DNA from: Bacillota bacterium
GTDB lineage: Bacteria; Bacillota; Clostridia; DSM-8532
Reading direction: 5' to 3'
Assembly (NCBI GenBank): GCA_023415825.1
Contig: JAEZJF010000024.1
Coordinates: 124,001 to 188,000 of the forward strand
DNA length: 64,000 nt
The first letter of the stretch is position 1. Every line of letters begins with the position of its first letter. A program made the translations under genes and the position numbers. The notes under the pieces were generated by a model. That model saw only the letters and a program-made list of their open reading frames with translations. It was not told the DNA's origin and searched no databases. Below, one piece after another: positions 26,518 to 35,438 of the stretch.

Positions 26518-29427
26518 CTAATATTTTACGGATGTGGAGAGAGTTGTGAGTTCATTACCAGCGGCACTATTATCTCTGATAGGAGCCTTCAATGTAATTG
26601 CATTGTTAACTTCTACAAACTGATCATTATCTTCAACAACGATTACGATCTGACTAGATCCACCAGTTACAATAGGTGCAACATAACTAACCGACGTAAC
26701 CTTGAACCCAGCAACATCAAAGCTTCCATAGGAGATATAAGCAGGATTCAGAGCTTCTTCAAAGGTCAGTGTAATGGTGCTTACCTTTACATATTTCGCA
26801 GGACTGCTACCAGCTATAAGTGCGCCATCAGCTGTTGTTACCTTAACATCGTCTTCATCATCAGCACCTTGCACTTTTAATGCTGGAGCAAGCTTATCAA
26901 CACCAGCGACAGGAGCTTGACCTCTAAATAATGTCTCGCCATAGCTGTTAGCTGTAACATTCTTACCAGCTGGACTAGCTGTAGTAACACTAAGATCTGA
27001 AGCGGTATAGTTAAATGCTTCATCAAGGGTAAAGGTTGCAACTGTCTTACCCTTTTCAAGGTCAGTTGACACACCGGTAGGAGTGAGATATTTTGCTCCC
27101 TTATAAATCAGAACCTCATTTGCCTCGAACTTTTCCAATGCACTTGAGAAGTACACTTTGACTTCTTTAGCACCAACCAGTTCAGCCTTTGTAATTGTGA
27201 TGTCGGTAGATGTGCCGATATTTACTGGGTTTACCAACGCAACTGTATAATTTCCGGCAGCATCCGCCACTCTAGCGATCTGAAGTTCATTAGCACCTGT
27301 TGTTACAAGTTGGGTTGTTCCATCTGATAGAAGATACGGTACGGTTATTTCAACAGCTTTTCCATCATCTACTACGCTAATGGTAACTTCCTTGAATGTT
27401 TCAATTCTCTTACTACCTGTGGTCAAGATATACTTGGACAGATCAGCTATTGAATAGGCACCCTCTGTCGCCATAGCTTCACCAAAGGAAACCTTGAGAA
27501 TCTGATCATACTTCCCGTTATATGGTGTAGTTGTGTACAATGTAGCGGAGAAATCAGTAGCTACCGGCTTTGTCATGTCGGTTACGGTAAACTCCATAGA
27601 CGTTGATGCCATAGCGTTTCCAGACATATCCTCAACATTCTTAACTACTAATGTATAAACGCCTCCGGACAGGTTCTTGACAAAGGTTATTGTAACCTCT
27701 TTATCCGAGGGGACGGCACTGGAGATGATATTGGTTACTTCTTTTCCGTCCTTGTCTAACAAGGTATAGTTGGCTTTTGTGTTTGCCTTTGCTACTTTCT
27801 CGTCAAACTTCAAGATGATCTTATTTTCTGCATCAACTTTAATTTCTTTGAGAACAGGAGCATCGTTGTCAACTTCAACATCGACCTTGGTCATCTGCTG
27901 AGCATTTTTGTTGTTCCAAAGATCCTTAACGGCATCTTTCAGTACATAAACATAAGCTGTACCATTGGGCAACTTATTGGTATTTGAAAATTCCAATGTC
28001 ATTTCGTTGCCATCAATTGAAGCAGGTGTCATGTTAACTGTTATAGTATTGTTACCATTGGTATGATAGAAGTTTGCTTTAGCACCGTTTGCTAATACAA
28101 TGTCTTCGTTCCATACTAAAACTATCGAATTAGGCTTGGCATCCTTGTAGGAAACAACATAGGGAGCTTCCTTGTCTTCATTAACAGCTAATTTGCCAAT
28201 AAAGCCCATAGCTGTGAATCCGGCATAATCCGCAGGACCAACCTTTACTTCGAAGGGCAGCTCACCAGTCTTAAGAGAGGTATAAAGCTCAACAAGGAAC
28301 TCGGTGTCATTTTTCTGAGCAGTGACGCCCTTCACATAGTACTTTCCATCATTCACTTTGAATGAAGAAGCTACTATGCTGGAAGGATTCATTGGCTCTG
28401 AGAATGTAACTTTAATTGTGGAAATACCAACGACCTCTGTGGCAACGATGGAAGGTATGGTATTATCAAGGAAATTTACTTCCTTAACGGTTTTGGTCAT
28501 TGCCAAACCGGAAGCAGATTTAACACCGCTTACGGTCAAGGAAGCCTTCTTCTGTTGGCTAACCGCATCCTTAAAGGTCAAGGTTGCGCTCAAGCCGTCT
28601 TCGGATACGGATACACCTGCAACGGCAATTTTATCTGCGGTTGCAAATTTGTAGTTGTCCTTATCGCCTGCGGCATCCTTGTCAGCGGGCTGATTGAATT
28701 CAACAACAGCTTGCTTGAGGTTGTCAGCAGATACGTCTACTACTTCAAACTTTGCGGGTGTAGCATCGATGAAACCAGCATCAACAGCATCATCCTTGGC
28801 AACGAATCCAGCATCGATAAGAGACTGAATGAGAGTCTTACCGTCTTTGTTCACGCCATTCTTAGCTGCGCCGTAAAGGATAGCTGCAGCATCATCACGG
28901 ATAAGAGCTGTCTTTGTGCCATAAGTAAGAGCCTCACTTACAGAAAGAACCTTTGCTGCGTAAGCTACGTCAACAACATTACCGGTTGTTACGTCAGCAT
29001 AACCCATACCGGACTTGAGAAGGAATACGAGGAATGATGTTCCGCTGATAGGCTCCAGAGGTGCAAACTTACCGCCGCCAACACCAACAGTAATGTTGTT
29101 CTTGATTGCGTAAGCAGTATACTTCTTTGCCCATGCAGGGATTTTGTCAGCATCTGTGAACTTAGCAAGTTCAGCTGCTACTTCTGCGTCTGTCATTGCA
29201 AGAGCATCTGCTTCTTTACCAGCAGCTCTGATTGCAAATGTCAAACCTTGAACTCTTGTTACGCCTTCCTCTAACTTGAGGTCAGCAGGTCCGCCAGCCA
29301 TCAACCCAATAGCCTGAAGCTTAAGAGCTTCTGCTTCGTGGGAAACGGCAGCGAGTGCAGGAACCATCATCGATGCCATTAGAGCAACGGCTAGGATCAC
29401 TGCAAAAACTTTCTTAAGGTTTCTCAT
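26518..29427 (-). CDS. S-layer protein with N-terminal SLH-like repeats and bacterial Ig-like domains
   Basis: A 969-residue exported protein. Residues 1-27 are a signal peptide (RNLKKVFAVILAVALMAS, cleavage after ALA). Residues about 28-215 hold three SLH-type repeats (for example FTDADKIPAWAKKYTAYAI) that anchor surface proteins to pyruvylated wall polymer. The remainder is a chain of Ig-like beta domains (repeated forms such as KVTFSEPMNPSSI and ILKFDEKVAKANTKANY, SbsA/Big_5 type). It is Lys/Asp/Thr/Val-rich with no cysteine seen, as in S-layer proteins. GGGAGG precedes the ATG. A strong promoter and a 140-base leader fit very high expression. The surrounding glycan genes make it a candidate glycoprotein. 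Confidence 0.88.
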   Translation of the reverse strand: MRNLKKVFAVILAVALMASMMVPALAAVSHEAEALKLQAIGLMAGGPADLKLEEGVTRVQGLTFAIRAAGKEADALAMTDAEVAAELAKFTDADKIPAWAKKYTAYAIKNNITVGVGGGKFAPLEPISGTSFLVFLLKSGMGYADVTTGNVVDVAYAAKVLSVSEALTYGTKTALIRDDAAAILYGAAKNGVNKDGKTLIQSLIDAGFVAKDDAVDAGFIDATPAKFEVVDVSADNLKQAVVEFNQPADKDAAGDKDNYKFATADKIAVAGVSVSEDGLSATLTFKDAVSQQKKASLTVSGVKSASGLAMTKTVKEVNFLDNTIPSIVATEVVGISTIKVTFSEPMNPSSIVASSFKVNDGKYYVKGVTAQKNDTEFLVELYTSLKTGELPFEVKVGPADYAGFTAMGFIGKLAVNEDKEAPYVVSYKDAKPNSIVLVWNEDIVLANGAKANFYHTNGNNTITVNMTPASIDGNEMTLEFSNTNKLPNGTAYVYVLKDAVKDLWNNKNAQQMTKVDVEVDNDAPVLKEIKVDAENKIILKFDEKVAKANTKANYTLLDKDGKEVTNIISSAVPSDKEVTITFVKNLSGGVYTLVVKNVEDMSGNAMASTSMEFTVTDMTKPVATDFSATLYTTTPYNGKYDQILKVSFGEAMATEGAYSIADLSKYILTTGSKRIETFKEVTISVVDDGKAVEITVPYLLSDGTTQLVTTGANELQIARVADAAGNYTVALVNPVNIGTSTDITITKAELVGAKEVKVYFSSALEKFEANEVLIYKGAKYLTPTGVSTDLEKGKTVATFTLDEAFNYTASDLSVTTASPAGKNVTANSYGETLFRGQAPVAGVDKLAPALKVQGADDEDDVKVTTADGALIAGSSPAKYVKVSTITLTFEEALNPAYISYGSFDVAGFKVTSVSYVAPIVTGGSSQIVIVVEDNDQFVEVNNAITLKAPIRDNSAAGNELTTLSTSVKY

Positions 29428-29451
29428 GATGAAAATCCTCCCTTTTGTTTT

Positions 29452-29496
29452 GGAAGCAGGTCATTAAGGTCTCAAAGTCGGATTACGCCTGCTTCC
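29452..29496 (-). promoter_or_regulatory. Leader hairpin of the S-layer mRNA
   Basis: A 9-bp inverted repeat (GGAAGCAGG at 29452-29460 with CCTGCTTCC at 29488-29496) lies in the 5' leader, just upstream of the S-layer ribosome binding site. A stabilising or translation-controlling role is inferred. Confidence 0.45.
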
Positions 29497-29574
29497 TTAC
29501 ATTGCAATCCGGCTTTGTTTGCTTTATTGATTCAGATGGAATTGGATGAACAACCCATCATGAATTCGTTTTTG

Positions 29575-29603
29575 ATTATATCACCCCCATTTGAGAGGGT
29601 CAA
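29575..29603 (-). promoter_or_regulatory. Strong sigma-A promoter of the S-layer gene
   Basis: TTGACC (29598-29603) and TATAAT (29575-29580) on the minus strand with an exact 17-base spacer. Transcription would start near 29568 and give a leader of about 140 bases. Confidence 0.85.
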
Positions 29604-29696
29604 TAATACCAATCGAGGTGTAAACAAAATGTAACTTAGCATAAGAAATAGGGGCTTTGTGTAATAAGCTATTAACATTATCGGTATCCTAGATGC

Positions 29697-30656
29697 TTAT
29701 CTTAAGTAGTTATTCAATATTTCAACGACCTCTTCTTTGCTTTGTGTCCTAAAAACCTGTGAACGTACCTTCGCACTTTCAGGAAATCCATGGAGATACC
29801 AGCCCACGTGCTTTCTCATCTCCAACATTGCAGTTCTCTCACCTTTTACTGTTTCCATAAGCATATAATGCCTCAGAATGGTTTCGAAAAGCTCCTGCTT
29901 ATCCGGTTGTTTACTATATACCCCTTTTTCAAGGAAACTAATAATATTTCGGAATATCCAAGGATTTCCTTGTGCTCCTCTACCTACCATAATAGCATCA
30001 CAGCCGGTAAAGTCAAACATCTTCTTAGCATCTTCCGGTTTTCTTATGTCTCCATTGCCTATCACAGGAATAGAAAGTGCTCTTTTTACATCTTTAATTA
30101 TAGACAGGTCTACATTTCCCGAATAATATTGCTCACGGGTTCTCCCATGAACCGTAACAGCCTTGGCCCCTTCTTCTTCGCAAATAGAGGCTATTAACAC
30201 AGCGTTGATGCTTGAGTCATCCCAACCTTTGCGGATTTTTACCGTGACAGGCTTGGTTGAAGCCTTTACAGCTTCCCGAACAATACGACCTACAAGTTCC
30301 GGCTTTTTCATAAGAGCTGAGCCTTCACTGTTCTTGATTATCTTAGGCGCAGGACAACCCATATTAATATCTATTAAGGAAAGATCTGGTCTATTCGTTA
30401 ATTTAGATACAGCTTCTGCAATAATGTCAGGCTCTTTACCGAAGATCTGCACCGCAACAGGCCTTTCATCGGGATGAGTCTCAGATAACTTGAGGGTTTC
30501 CTCATCATTATAATGCATGCCTTTAGCACTGATCATTTCCGTATACACCAAAGAAGATCCTTGCTCCTTGCAAAGAAGCCGAAAAGGAAGATCCGTAACC
30601 CCTGCCATGGGAGCTAAAAAAATATTTCCCGAAAGTTCGAGTGAGCCGATTTTCAA
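29697..30656 (-). CDS. dusB: tRNA-dihydrouridine synthase B
   Basis: FMN-dependent enzyme of 319 residues that reduces uridines in tRNA. Diagnostic stretches are NIFLAPMAGVTDLPFRLLC at the N-terminus, the catalytic-cysteine segment DINMGCPAPKI, VTVKIRKGW, AVTVHGRTREQ and GNGDIRKPEDA. The start is TTG at 30656, with AGGAGG eight bases upstream. It lies downstream of ssb but behind a terminator hairpin, so its expression may be partly independent. Confidence 0.95.
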   Translation of the reverse strand: MKIGSLELSGNIFLAPMAGVTDLPFRLLCKEQGSSLVYTEMISAKGMHYNDEETLKLSETHPDERPVAVQIFGKEPDIIAEAVSKLTNRPDLSLIDINMGCPAPKIIKNSEGSALMKKPELVGRIVREAVKASTKPVTVKIRKGWDDSSINAVLIASICEEEGAKAVTVHGRTREQYYSGNVDLSIIKDVKRALSIPVIGNGDIRKPEDAKKMFDFTGCDAIMVGRGAQGNPWIFRNIISFLEKGVYSKQPDKQELFETILRHYMLMETVKGERTAMLEMRKHVGWYLHGFPESAKVRSQVFRTQSKEEVVEILNNYLR

Positions 30657-30698
30657 CTAAATGCCCTCCTATGTGAACTCATCAACCAGAATATCCCC

Positions 30699-30734
30699 AA
30701 AAAAAGAACCTTCTAACCACTTGGGCAGAAGGCT
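30699..30734 (-). terminator. Rho-independent terminator after ssb
   Basis: On the minus strand an 8-bp stem (30727-30734 with 30707-30714, one G-T pair) is followed by C and seven T residues (30699-30705). It lies 35 bases after the ssb stop and just before the dusB ribosome binding site. Confidence 0.7.
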
Positions 30735-30768
30735 GTAAATTTGCGTGTAATTATGACGGATAAAGAAA

Positions 30769-31218
30769 TCAGAATGGAAGGTCCTCGTCGTCCTCATTGA
30801 GGGCGTAGAACCCGTCTCCGTTCTCAGGCTTATCGGCTGGGAACGCTGGAGCAGAAACCTGAGGCGTATTGCCCATGTAGGCATTATTTGAGCCGCTGTC
30901 GCGTTTGCTGTCAGCAAAGTAAACCTGGTCAGCATGGATATCATCGCTATAGCGTTTATTCCCCTGCTGATCAGTCCAGGAATTGTTTCGAAGATAACCT
31001 TCTACCAATACCTGTTGACCCTTTTTGAAATACTTAGCGACAAATTCAGCAGTAGTTCTCCAAGCAGTAATATTTAAGAAGTCTGCATTGGGCTGACCTT
31101 CCTGCGGTTTGCCGGGCCGATTAACAGCTAGCTTGAAGCGGGTCATGGGGATGTTGTTTTGCGTGTAGCGTGTTTCCGGATCGGCTACCAGCCTGCCCAT
31201 TAATATGACCTTGTTCAA
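30769..31218 (-). CDS. ssb: Single-stranded DNA-binding protein
   Basis: Protein of 149 residues. The N-terminal OB fold (MNKVILMGRLVADPETRYTQ and FLNITAWRTTAEFVAKYF) binds single-stranded DNA in replication and repair. A flexible linker leads to the acidic tail DEDDLPF, which recruits partner proteins. It lies 50 bases after rpsF as usual. The rpsR gene that commonly follows ssb in Firmicutes is not there; a terminator and dusB follow instead. Confidence 0.97.
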   Translation of the reverse strand: MNKVILMGRLVADPETRYTQNNIPMTRFKLAVNRPGKPQEGQPNADFLNITAWRTTAEFVAKYFKKGQQVLVEGYLRNNSWTDQQGNKRYSDDIHADQVYFADSKRDSGSNNAYMGNTPQVSAPAFPADKPENGDGFYALNEDDEDLPF

Positions 31219-31268
31219 TCAAAACACCACCTATACGTAATTTGGTTTCTGCTAAATGGTCAGAAGGC

Positions 31269-31553
31269 TTAAGCATCCTTCCTGATGACCATGTACGTTA
31301 AAATCTCCTCTGTTATCTTGAAATTTCTTTCAAGTTCAGCAGGGAAATCCGATTTTGCCGAGAAGTTCATCAGTACGTAGTACCCTTCCTTCTGGTCTTG
31401 GACTTCGTAAGCAAGCTTTTTCCTGCCCCATTCCTCAACCTTTTCGAGCTCACCGTTAGCGGATACCAAATTGTTGAATTTCTCAACAAGGCCCTTTACG
31501 TGCTCTTCATCAACGGTTGGAGAAATGATGTAGACGGTCTCATACTTATTCAT
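31269..31553 (-). CDS. rpsF: 30S ribosomal protein S6
   Basis: Ribosomal protein of about 94 residues with the typical N-terminus MNKYETVYIISPTVDEE, the GRKKLAYEVQDQKEGYYVL core and a C-terminal TYMVIRKD. ATG 31553 is preferred: AAGGAGG (31564-31570) lies ten bases upstream and it gives the conserved start. An ATG two codons earlier is too close to that site. A longer in-frame extension to 31682 has no family similarity. First gene of the rpsF-ssb unit. Confidence 0.96.
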   Translation of the reverse strand: MNKYETVYIISPTVDEEHVKGLVEKFNNLVSANGELEKVEEWGRKKLAYEVQDQKEGYYVLMNFSAKSDFPAELERNFKITEEILTYMVIRKDA

Positions 31554-31640
31554 GACCATGTCACCTCCTTTTGGACTCATTCGGCCCTGCAATATCATGC
31601 AGAGCAAGGATAGCCGCTTCGTTTTTGCGGCATTTGTTAT

Positions 31641-31668
31641 GTTATCACATCTATCGGAGTTTTGTCTA
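31641..31668 (-). promoter_or_regulatory. Possible rpsF promoter
   Basis: Minus strand TAGACA (31663-31668), 16 bases, then GATAAC (31641-31646) with a TG extension, about 85 bases before rpsF. Moderate match only. Confidence 0.4.
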
Positions 31669-31730
31669 TCTTTTTGAATCAATTCATCTTATTCTGCGCT
31701 TTTTGCTGTTTATTGATATGTATTTCATAT

Positions 31731-33128
31731 CTATATGGCCTGTCTCTTTGCCCGAGAGTGTTTATCCTGATCCTTTTTTGTAGCCTCAGGATTGGCGCGT
31801 TTTTTATATGCACTTCCGGGTGTGAAAAAAACTCTCAGGGTTTGGATAATGAGCTTAATATCCAAAAGAAGTGAGTAATTTCTTATGTACATCAAATCGA
31901 ATCTGAGCTTATTGTCTGGTGATGTACCATAATTTCCATAGATCTGTGCATAACCTGTGATACCTGCCTTTACTGCAAAACGATGCTCATATTCAGGTAG
32001 ATCATGAATGAATTGTTCCACAAAGAAAGGGCGCTCAGGCCTTGGGCCGACTAGACTCATATCACCTTTTAAAACATTGAAAAGCTGTGGAAACTCATCA
32101 ATCCTTGTTTTCCTTAATATTCTGCCTATCCATGTTACACGAGGATCATTCTCTTCAGAAAAAATCGGCCCCGTCAGGTCTTCGGCATCCTGCTTCATGG
32201 TTCGGAATTTAATGAGAGTAAAGCTTCTATTGTTCTTTGTCATTCTTTCCTGTTTATAGAATGCTGGTCCTTTTGAAGATATTTTTATTAATAATGTAAT
32301 TAAAAGTAATATTGGACTTAGTACTATAATTCCTAATAGTGATAGAACTAAATCGAATACTCTTTTGACAAAGGCTTGTTCCGCACTGAGACCCAGTTTG
32401 TCAATCATAAAGGCTGGTGTGTCATCGAGTTGCATAATCTTAGCGTTAATCAGAGAAATTTCAAACAGATGAGGAACGACATAGATAACTTGTTTTCCTC
32501 CCATGCATTGCATTAAGACTTCTGCCTTAAATTCAGCAGGGATATCTGCGCTTAAAAAAACCTCGTCCATGTCTTTTAAACGTCTCATGATTATTTTCTC
32601 TTGAGATAGATCAAGAACCAACTTTTTCTCAACCTTTACACTTTTCAGAAAGTGATCTACTTTTTCAACTATTCCAGTTGAACCTGGACTGGAGCAGATA
32701 ATCATAACAGTTCTTTCGCCTGACATAAAACGGCTCCAATAAAGAAGGATCAGGTTAAATGATCCCAATAAGATAAACTGGATGATCGGTGTAACAATCA
32801 ATATAAGTCTAGGAAATGAAAAACCTTGCAGCATATAGGTTACAGCTATAGTTGTAATACCTAATAATGCCACCAAAAGAGCAATAGATTTTAAGACATC
32901 ATAGACGCTTTTTCTAAAGAAGGACAGTACCTTGTACATATCAAGATATATAATAGCGGCTATAATAATGTATGGAGAGGCATTAATAAATGGGGTAAAG
33001 TTATATGCAGGCAGTTCCTTATACCTCAATAGGAATGCTACTACATAGGAAATAAATAAAAGAAAAAGGTCAGCAATCAATATGTATACCTTATAAGGAC
33101 GTTTGAGTTGTTGAATTATGTGGGTCAT
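31731..33128 (-). CDS. Polyprenyl-phosphate hexose-1-phosphate transferase (WcaJ/CpsE/WbaP type)
   Basis: A 465-residue priming transferase of the large type. About four to five N-terminal membrane helices (residues 10-140) precede a CoA-binding-like domain and a C-terminal catalytic domain. The latter has [42 protein letters not shown] and ITGYAQIYG. It transfers hexose-1-phosphate from a UDP-sugar to undecaprenyl phosphate and starts a second glycan beside the PglC-like enzyme. ATG 33128 has GGGTGGG upstream. A good promoter lies at 33177-33205, and the gene is divergent from manC. Confidence 0.92.
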   Translation of the reverse strand: MTHIIQQLKRPYKVYILIADLFLLFISYVVAFLLRYKELPAYNFTPFINASPYIIIAAIIYLDMYKVLSFFRKSVYDVLKSIALLVALLGITTIAVTYMLQGFSFPRLILIVTPIIQFILLGSFNLILLYWSRFMSGERTVMIICSSPGSTGIVEKVDHFLKSVKVEKKLVLDLSQEKIIMRRLKDMDEVFLSADIPAEFKAEVLMQCMGGKQVIYVVPHLFEISLINAKIMQLDDTPAFMIDKLGLSAEQAFVKRVFDLVLSLLGIIVLSPILLLITLLIKISSKGPAFYKQERMTKNNRSFTLIKFRTMKQDAEDLTGPIFSEENDPRVTWIGRILRKTRIDEFPQLFNVLKGDMSLVGPRPERPFFVEQFIHDLPEYEHRFAVKAGITGYAQIYGNYGTSPDNKLRFDLMYIRNYSLLLDIKLIIQTLRVFFTPGSAYKKRANPEATKKDQDKHSRAKRQAI

Positions 33129-33176
33129 TGTTTCCCACCCCAAAATATGTATAATTTTGTAATGATCACGCTTTTA

Positions 33177-33205
33177 ATTCTAAGGGTTCATTACATTAAA
33201 GTCAA
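33177..33205 (-). promoter_or_regulatory. Promoter of the large priming transferase gene
   Basis: Minus strand TTGACT (33200-33205), a 17-base spacer, and TAGAAT (33177-33182), about 50 bases before ATG 33128. Confidence 0.7.
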
Positions 33206-33358
33206 CTGACTTATTATATTCCAAGTTGTGTTCCAAAGTTTATATTTTCTTCTATACTTCCCTATTATGCCATAAATTATTTGCATCATCCTATCACATA
33301 CTGTAATATAAAATCACAATTAAATAATTATTTTACTAAAAGGAGGATGAATCAGCTG

Positions 33359-34429
33359 ATGAAGACAACAGCACTTATCATGGCTGGTGGACGTGGAGAG
33401 CGTTTCTGGCCCAAGAGCAGGAAAAATATGCCGAAACAATTTCTTTCCTTAACTGATGATGGTAAAACAATGATACAATTGACTGTAGAGAGAATACTAC
33501 CATTAGTCGATCTAGAGGATATATATATATCTACCAATAAGGAATATGCGGCTTTGGTTTTTGAACAGCTTCCCAGCATTCCAAAAGAAAATATACTGTG
33601 TGAGCCGGTTGGTCGTAATACTGCTCCCTGTATCGGATTAGGTGCAATACATATTTCAAAAAAGTATGATGATGCTGTTATGATGGTTCTTCCATCGGAT
33701 CATCTTATAAAATATAGCAGCATGTTTATAAATACACTCAGAGATGCAATTGAAACAGCTCATAAAAACAGTAATTTGATTACTATTGGTATTGCTCCTG
33801 ACTGTCCTGAGACTGGTTATGGCTATATTAAATTCAACCCTGATATATGCGACGGGAGAGCTTTTCAAGTCGATCGTTTTGTTGAGAAGCCAAGCCTTGA
33901 GATTGCAAAGGAATATCTGGCAAGTGATGAATATCTCTGGAACAGTGGTATGTTTGTCTGGAAAGTATCTTCTATTCTTCATAAGATACAAGAGCATATG
34001 CCGGAAACATATGATGGCTTGATGACAATACTTGAATCAATTGGAACAGCGGAAGAAGAGCGCATTCTCGAAAAGGAATACCGCAATTTTACATCCATTT
34101 CTATTGATTATGGCATCATGGAAAAATCAAAAAACATTTATACCCTTCCTGGTGCCTTTGGATGGGATGATGTTGGTTCTTGGCTTGCAATAGAACGTAT
34201 AAAAAAGTCCAATGAATTTGGTAATGTAGTTGCTGGTAATGTTATTACGATTGATTCTAAACACTGTATTATTGAAGGTGGAAAAAAGCTCATTGCCGCT
34301 GTAGGTATTGAAAACCTCATCATTGTGGACACAGAAGATGCGACCCTTATCTGCGATAGGAACAGCGCCGGAGATATCAAAAAGGTTCTTGAAAACCTGA
34401 AAATTTGCAATAGAAATGAATATATTTAA
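33359..34429 (+). CDS. manC: Mannose-1-phosphate guanylyltransferase
   Basis: Nucleotidyltransferase of 356 residues making GDP-mannose from mannose-1-phosphate and GTP. Diagnostic motifs are MAGGRGERFWPKSRKNMPKQF at the N-terminus (substrate loop), VLPSDHLI, FVEKPSLE and GWDDVGSW. It is the short form without the fused isomerase domain. ATG 33359 is 12 bases after AGGAGG (33341-33346); the ATG at 33347 directly abuts that site. It is the only plus-strand gene in this part of the locus and supplies GDP-mannose to the gmd, rmd and perosamine-synthase-like enzymes. No phosphomannomutase is in the window. Confidence 0.95.
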   Translation: MKTTALIMAGGRGERFWPKSRKNMPKQFLSLTDDGKTMIQLTVERILPLVDLEDIYISTNKEYAALVFEQLPSIPKENILCEPVGRNTAPCIGLGAIHISKKYDDAVMMVLPSDHLIKYSSMFINTLRDAIETAHKNSNLITIGIAPDCPETGYGYIKFNPDICDGRAFQVDRFVEKPSLEIAKEYLASDEYLWNSGMFVWKVSSILHKIQEHMPETYDGLMTILESIGTAEEERILEKEYRNFTSISIDYGIMEKSKNIYTLPGAFGWDDVGSWLAIERIKKSNEFGNVVAGNVITIDSKHCIIEGGKKLIAAVGIENLIIVDTEDATLICDRNSAGDIKKVLENLKICNRNEYI

Positions 34430-34495
34430 AATAAAGAGGAGTATTTATAATTCGAAAACACTTTGTAGTCTCTTCGTAACTCTCTAAGATTTTAT

Positions 34496-35437
34496 TTATT
34501 TCTTGATATTATCACCCCTTTCTTTTATCTGGTCAATAATATAAACTGGACGATTTCGTGCGGCATCCATACCTCTCCATATGTACTCTCCCAAAATCCC
34601 TAGTGTTAGCATAATTAAACCTGAAGAGAATAACACAAGGATCATTAGTGTAGTCCATCCTTGTATTGGAATGTTTCCAAAAATCTTATAGAGTAATACG
34701 GCGATCCCCCATAAAATAGATCCAATAAAAAATAATGCGCCAACAACAGACATAAAACGAATAGGTATAAAAGAAAAACTCACAAGAGAGTCAACAACCA
34801 ATTTTATCTTTTTAGCAATTGTCCATCTGGAATGACCGACTTCCCTCTTTTTCCTAACATAGTAAATCATATCAGTCTGAAATCCAGTCCATAAAATTTG
34901 CAAAGTAATAGCAGAATTTTTTTCGTCAAGTAATTTTAAAGCTTCAATTACGTTTCTATCTATTAAGAAGCAGTCAAATCCCCCTTTTGGCATAGATGGA
35001 ATTGCTAGTTTGCGGATTAGCCAATAATAAAAATTAGCAAACAACTTTTGTGAAAAACTTTCTTCTCTATCTGATCGAACTGCTAAAACAACCTTGTTCC
35101 CTTTTTCCCAACTCTCATACATTTCAAGAATAAGTTCAGATGGTTCCTGCAAATCCGCCGCTTTTATAGTAGCACATTCTCCTGAACAAGCGTTTAAGCC
35201 AGCTAAAATTGCAGCATGAGATCCAAAGTTCCGCGATAATTTAACTAGTTTAATATTTTGATCAATAGCAGATATTTTTTCCATTTCATCCCACGAAGAA
35301 TCCTTTGAACCGTCATCAACCATAATGATTTCATATTCAGAAAGTTTTGATAGGATATTAATCTGCATATCTCTATATAGCATTGGCAATGTATCAGCAT
35401 TATAATAAATAGGTATAATAATTGATAGCTTACTCAA
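34496..35437 (-). CDS. gtrB: Polyprenyl-phosphate glycosyltransferase, GtrB/CsbB type (GT2)
   Basis: A 313-residue GT2 with two C-terminal transmembrane helices (about residues 228-300). The N-terminus LSIIIPIYYNADTLP, MVDDGSKDSSW, LSRNFGSHAAILAGL and ADLQEP match GtrB/CsbB/YfdH enzymes. These load a single sugar from a nucleotide donor onto undecaprenyl phosphate. The C-terminal GILGEYIWRGMDAARNRP is also typical. It is the last gene of the long operon, one base after the FdtA-type gene, together with gtrA and a GT-C-like protein. Confidence 0.93.
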   Translation of the reverse strand: MSKLSIIIPIYYNADTLPMLYRDMQINILSKLSEYEIIMVDDGSKDSSWDEMEKISAIDQNIKLVKLSRNFGSHAAILAGLNACSGECATIKAADLQEPSELILEMYESWEKGNKVVLAVRSDREESFSQKLFANFYYWLIRKLAIPSMPKGGFDCFLIDRNVIEALKLLDEKNSAITLQILWTGFQTDMIYYVRKKREVGHSRWTIAKKIKLVVDSLVSFSFIPIRFMSVVGALFFIGSILWGIAVLLYKIFGNIPIQGWTTLMILVLFSSGLIMLTLGILGEYIWRGMDAARNRPVYIIDQIKERGDNIKK

Positions 35438-35438
35438 T

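Noticed and set aside
28555..29037. Open frame of 160 codons opposite the S-layer gene
   Set aside because: Mirror of SLH-coding sequence with its biased codon use; no ribosome binding site.
30669..30944. Open frame of 91 codons overlapping the ssb tail, considered as rpsR
   Set aside because: The translation has no S18 features; it is an alternate frame of ssb running through the terminator.
31715..31731. GATATG/CATATC inverted repeat at the end of the large priming transferase gene
   Set aside because: A six-base AT-rich stem with no T run is too weak to call a terminator.
34430..34495. Search for a terminator between convergent manC and gtrB
   Set aside because: Only short AAGAG/CTCTT matches were found; no convincing hairpin.
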